From Bradyrhizobium sp. 1 (GTDB lineage Bacteria > Pseudomonadota > Alphaproteobacteria > Rhizobiales > Xanthobacteraceae): 64,000 nt of DNA. The notes beneath the pieces are model-generated. The model was not told the origin of the DNA, ran no database searches, and saw nothing but the letters and a program-made list of their open reading frames with translations. Positions within the stretch are counted from its first letter, which is position 1. Each line of letters begins with the position of its first letter. The stretch covers positions 391,432 to 455,431 of the forward strand of contig NZ_JADPJH010000018.1 in assembly GCF_023073315.1 (NCBI RefSeq), read 5' to 3'. Both the position numbers and the translations under genes were made by a program. Shown here piece by piece: positions 62,010 to 64,000 of this stretch.

Positions 62010-63395
62010 ATGTGCGGCATGTATCCTTCCGCGCAAATGTCCCCGTTTGCCAGAACATCGCTTCGCGCCGTCCTCTTCGGCGCTGCGATGAGCCTTGTCC
62101 TTGCCGCGCCGGCCTCAGCCGGCACCGATTGTGTGATGGGCAGCAAGGCCACTCCCGCTGAGCTGATCCCGGCATGCAGCGCCATCATCGATCAGGCCAC
62201 AAATCCATCGTCCGATCGCGCCGCGGCGCTGCTGGTTCGTGCCGATGCCAATGCGCGGACCTCGGGCGGCCTCACGCAGGCCTTGCGCGACATCGACCGT
62301 GCCATTGCGCTCGACGGCAAGAATGCAAAAGCCTGGCGCCTGCGCGGCGACCTCTTGCGTGAGGCCGGCGGCGATCTCAGCCGCGCGGCGGCCGATCTCA
62401 GCAAGGCGATCGAGCTCGATCCGCAGGATGCTGAGGCCTATAAACTGCGCGGCGTGGTCTACACCAACCAGCGCCGGCTCGACCGGGCGCTGGCCGATTA
62501 CGACCAGGCGATCAAGCTGAAGGGCGATGATGCGCAGGCCTGGTCGGACCGCGGCGTGACCTATTATCTCAGCGGCGACAACGAAAAGGCGATCCGCGAT
62601 CTCAGCGAGGCGCTCCGGCTCGACCCGAACCGGGCGCGCAGCTATACCAATCGCGGCGCTGCCTACAAGAAGCTCGGTCAGTTCGACAAGTCCGTCGCCG
62701 ATGACGGCGAGGCGATCAGGCTCGATCCGAAGGTGCCGGAATATTACGACAATCGCGGCCTGTCGCTGGCGGCGATGGGCGAGTACGACAGGGCGATTGC
62801 CGATTACGACCAGGCGCTGCGGCTGGCGCCAAGGCCGAACTTCTTCACCAACCGCGGCGATTCCTATCATCTCAAGGGAGAATTGGGGGCGGCGCTGAGC
62901 GACTACGAAGCCGCGCTGAAGCTCGATCCGAACTTCGCGCAGACCTACAACAACCGCGCCGTGCTCTACAAGAAAATGGGCGAGCGCAAGAAGGCGCTGG
63001 CCGATTACGAGACCGCGTTGAAGCTCGATCCCGGCAATGACAACGCGACAGCCGGCCGCCACACCATGATCGCGGAGATCGCGAAATTCGGCGATGAGCC
63101 GCTGCGTCCACTCGCGGCGAATTCCGGCAACGGCCCGTCCTTCGATTGCGCGACGGCGAAGCGCGAGGTCGAGAAGGTGATCTGCGCCGATCCGCAACTG
63201 GGCGTGCTCGACCGCCAGATCGCCGAGACCTACGAGCGCGTGCTGAAGGTGGTGAGCAAGCGATCGGCCGGCGATTTGCGCAAGACCCAGCGCGATTTCC
63301 TCACCACCCGCAACGCCAGCTTTGGCCGTCCTGGCTATGATCTGAGGAAGGTCATGCAGGACCGGCTGCAGCGGCTGAATGCGATGGAGAGCTAA
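62010..63395 (+). CDS. Exported multi-TPR protein with LprI-like (DUF1311) C-terminal domain
   Basis: Protein of 461 residues. After a signal peptide (TSLRAVLFGAAMSLVLAAPA) come about eight TPR units (AEAYKLRGVVYTNQRRLDRA, AWSDRGVTYYLSGDNEKAIR, YTNRGAAYKKLGQFDKS and others). The C-terminal domain begins FDCATAKREVEKVICADPQL and ends FGRPGYDLRKVMQDRLQRL. That domain matches the previous gene closely, so the two arose by duplication with TPR gain or loss. ATG 62010 has CGGAG nine bases upstream; ATG 62037 is possible. Confidence 0.85.
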   Translation: MCGMYPSAQMSPFARTSLRAVLFGAAMSLVLAAPASAGTDCVMGSKATPAELIPACSAIIDQATNPSSDRAAALLVRADANARTSGGLTQALRDIDRAIALDGKNAKAWRLRGDLLREAGGDLSRAAADLSKAIELDPQDAEAYKLRGVVYTNQRRLDRALADYDQAIKLKGDDAQAWSDRGVTYYLSGDNEKAIRDLSEALRLDPNRARSYTNRGAAYKKLGQFDKSVADDGEAIRLDPKVPEYYDNRGLSLAAMGEYDRAIADYDQALRLAPRPNFFTNRGDSYHLKGELGAALSDYEAALKLDPNFAQTYNNRAVLYKKMGERKKALADYETALKLDPGNDNATAGRHTMIAEIAKFGDEPLRPLAANSGNGPSFDCATAKREVEKVICADPQLGVLDRQIAETYERVLKVVSKRSAGDLRKTQRDFLTTRNASFGRPGYDLRKVMQDRLQRLNAMES

Positions 63396-63540
63396 GCACC
63401 GTTCTTTTCAGCTTGAACCGCGGCCCGTTCCCGGGAAAATAGCCGTCAAACAAGGCCGGTCCTTGATCCCTGTCATGGCGGGACGCTCGTCCCGTCGGTC
63501 AGTTCAGGGCCAGGCCAATACAGGGAACGGGAGCGCGGGA

Positions 63541-64000
<460 letters not shown>

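Overview
This 64 kb, high-GC window looks like alphaproteobacterial chromosome, most likely Bradyrhizobium or a close relative. The evidence is the orphan Bug/TctC-type receptor, the TAXI-type TRAP transporter with a DUF1850 partner, the gene order DUF2948-hisD-UPF0262-LMW phosphatase-maf-yacG-tRNA-Phe, and many short palindromic intergenic repeats of kinds I recall from Bradyrhizobium genomes. No transposase, integrase, rRNA or CRISPR array was found. The species call is inference.

Layout. 1-5640: an IclR regulator divergent from a six-gene catabolic operon (orphan Bug receptor, flavin reductase, FAH hydrolase, HpaH-like hydratase, RidA protein, LigI-like amidohydrolase). It looks like the lower part of an aromatic meta-type pathway without its ring-opening enzyme. 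5700-11150: a LuxR quorum-sensing-type solo, a luciferase-like oxidoreductase, secreted proteins of unknown function, a Tat-exported intradiol-dioxygenase-fold protein paired with a ferric-reductase-like haem membrane protein, and a stand-alone cyclic-nucleotide-binding protein. 11150-12500: a dispersed repeat and tRNA-Thr. 12500-23360: a small conserved protein, a cyclic-nucleotide-binding/thioredoxin-reductase-like fusion lacking the CxxC, a TetR/SDR divergent pair with a clear operator, then the DUF2948-hisD-UPF0262-phosphatase-maf-yacG housekeeping block ending in tRNA-Phe.

23440-38800 is the most accessory-looking part. It holds a ~2,100-residue subtilisin-like protease with P domain, RTX repeats and a C-terminal VWD-like region, a lone branched-chain-amino-acid-type binding protein, a tandem duplicate of LuxR-type regulators, and a three-gene operon encoding a 150-residue alpha/beta-barrel-like protein, a DyP-type peroxidase and a large membrane-anchored di-haem cytochrome c. 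A TGTGA-N6-TCACA palindrome lies upstream of that operon, and a small exported protein built from four VRDHR repeats follows.

38800-54000 contains two unpaired sensor kinases, redox enzymes (RibD-type reductase, flavin amine oxidase, aldo/keto reductase), an isochorismatase-like hydrolase, a hot-dog thioesterase, a Nudix hydrolase and several exported proteins of unknown function. 54000-57700 is a TAXI-TRAP operon. The right end has an SDR, a membrane protein, a CPA1 Na+/H+ antiporter, two paralogous exported TPR/LprI-domain proteins, and the start of a propionyl-CoA synthetase gene that runs off the window.
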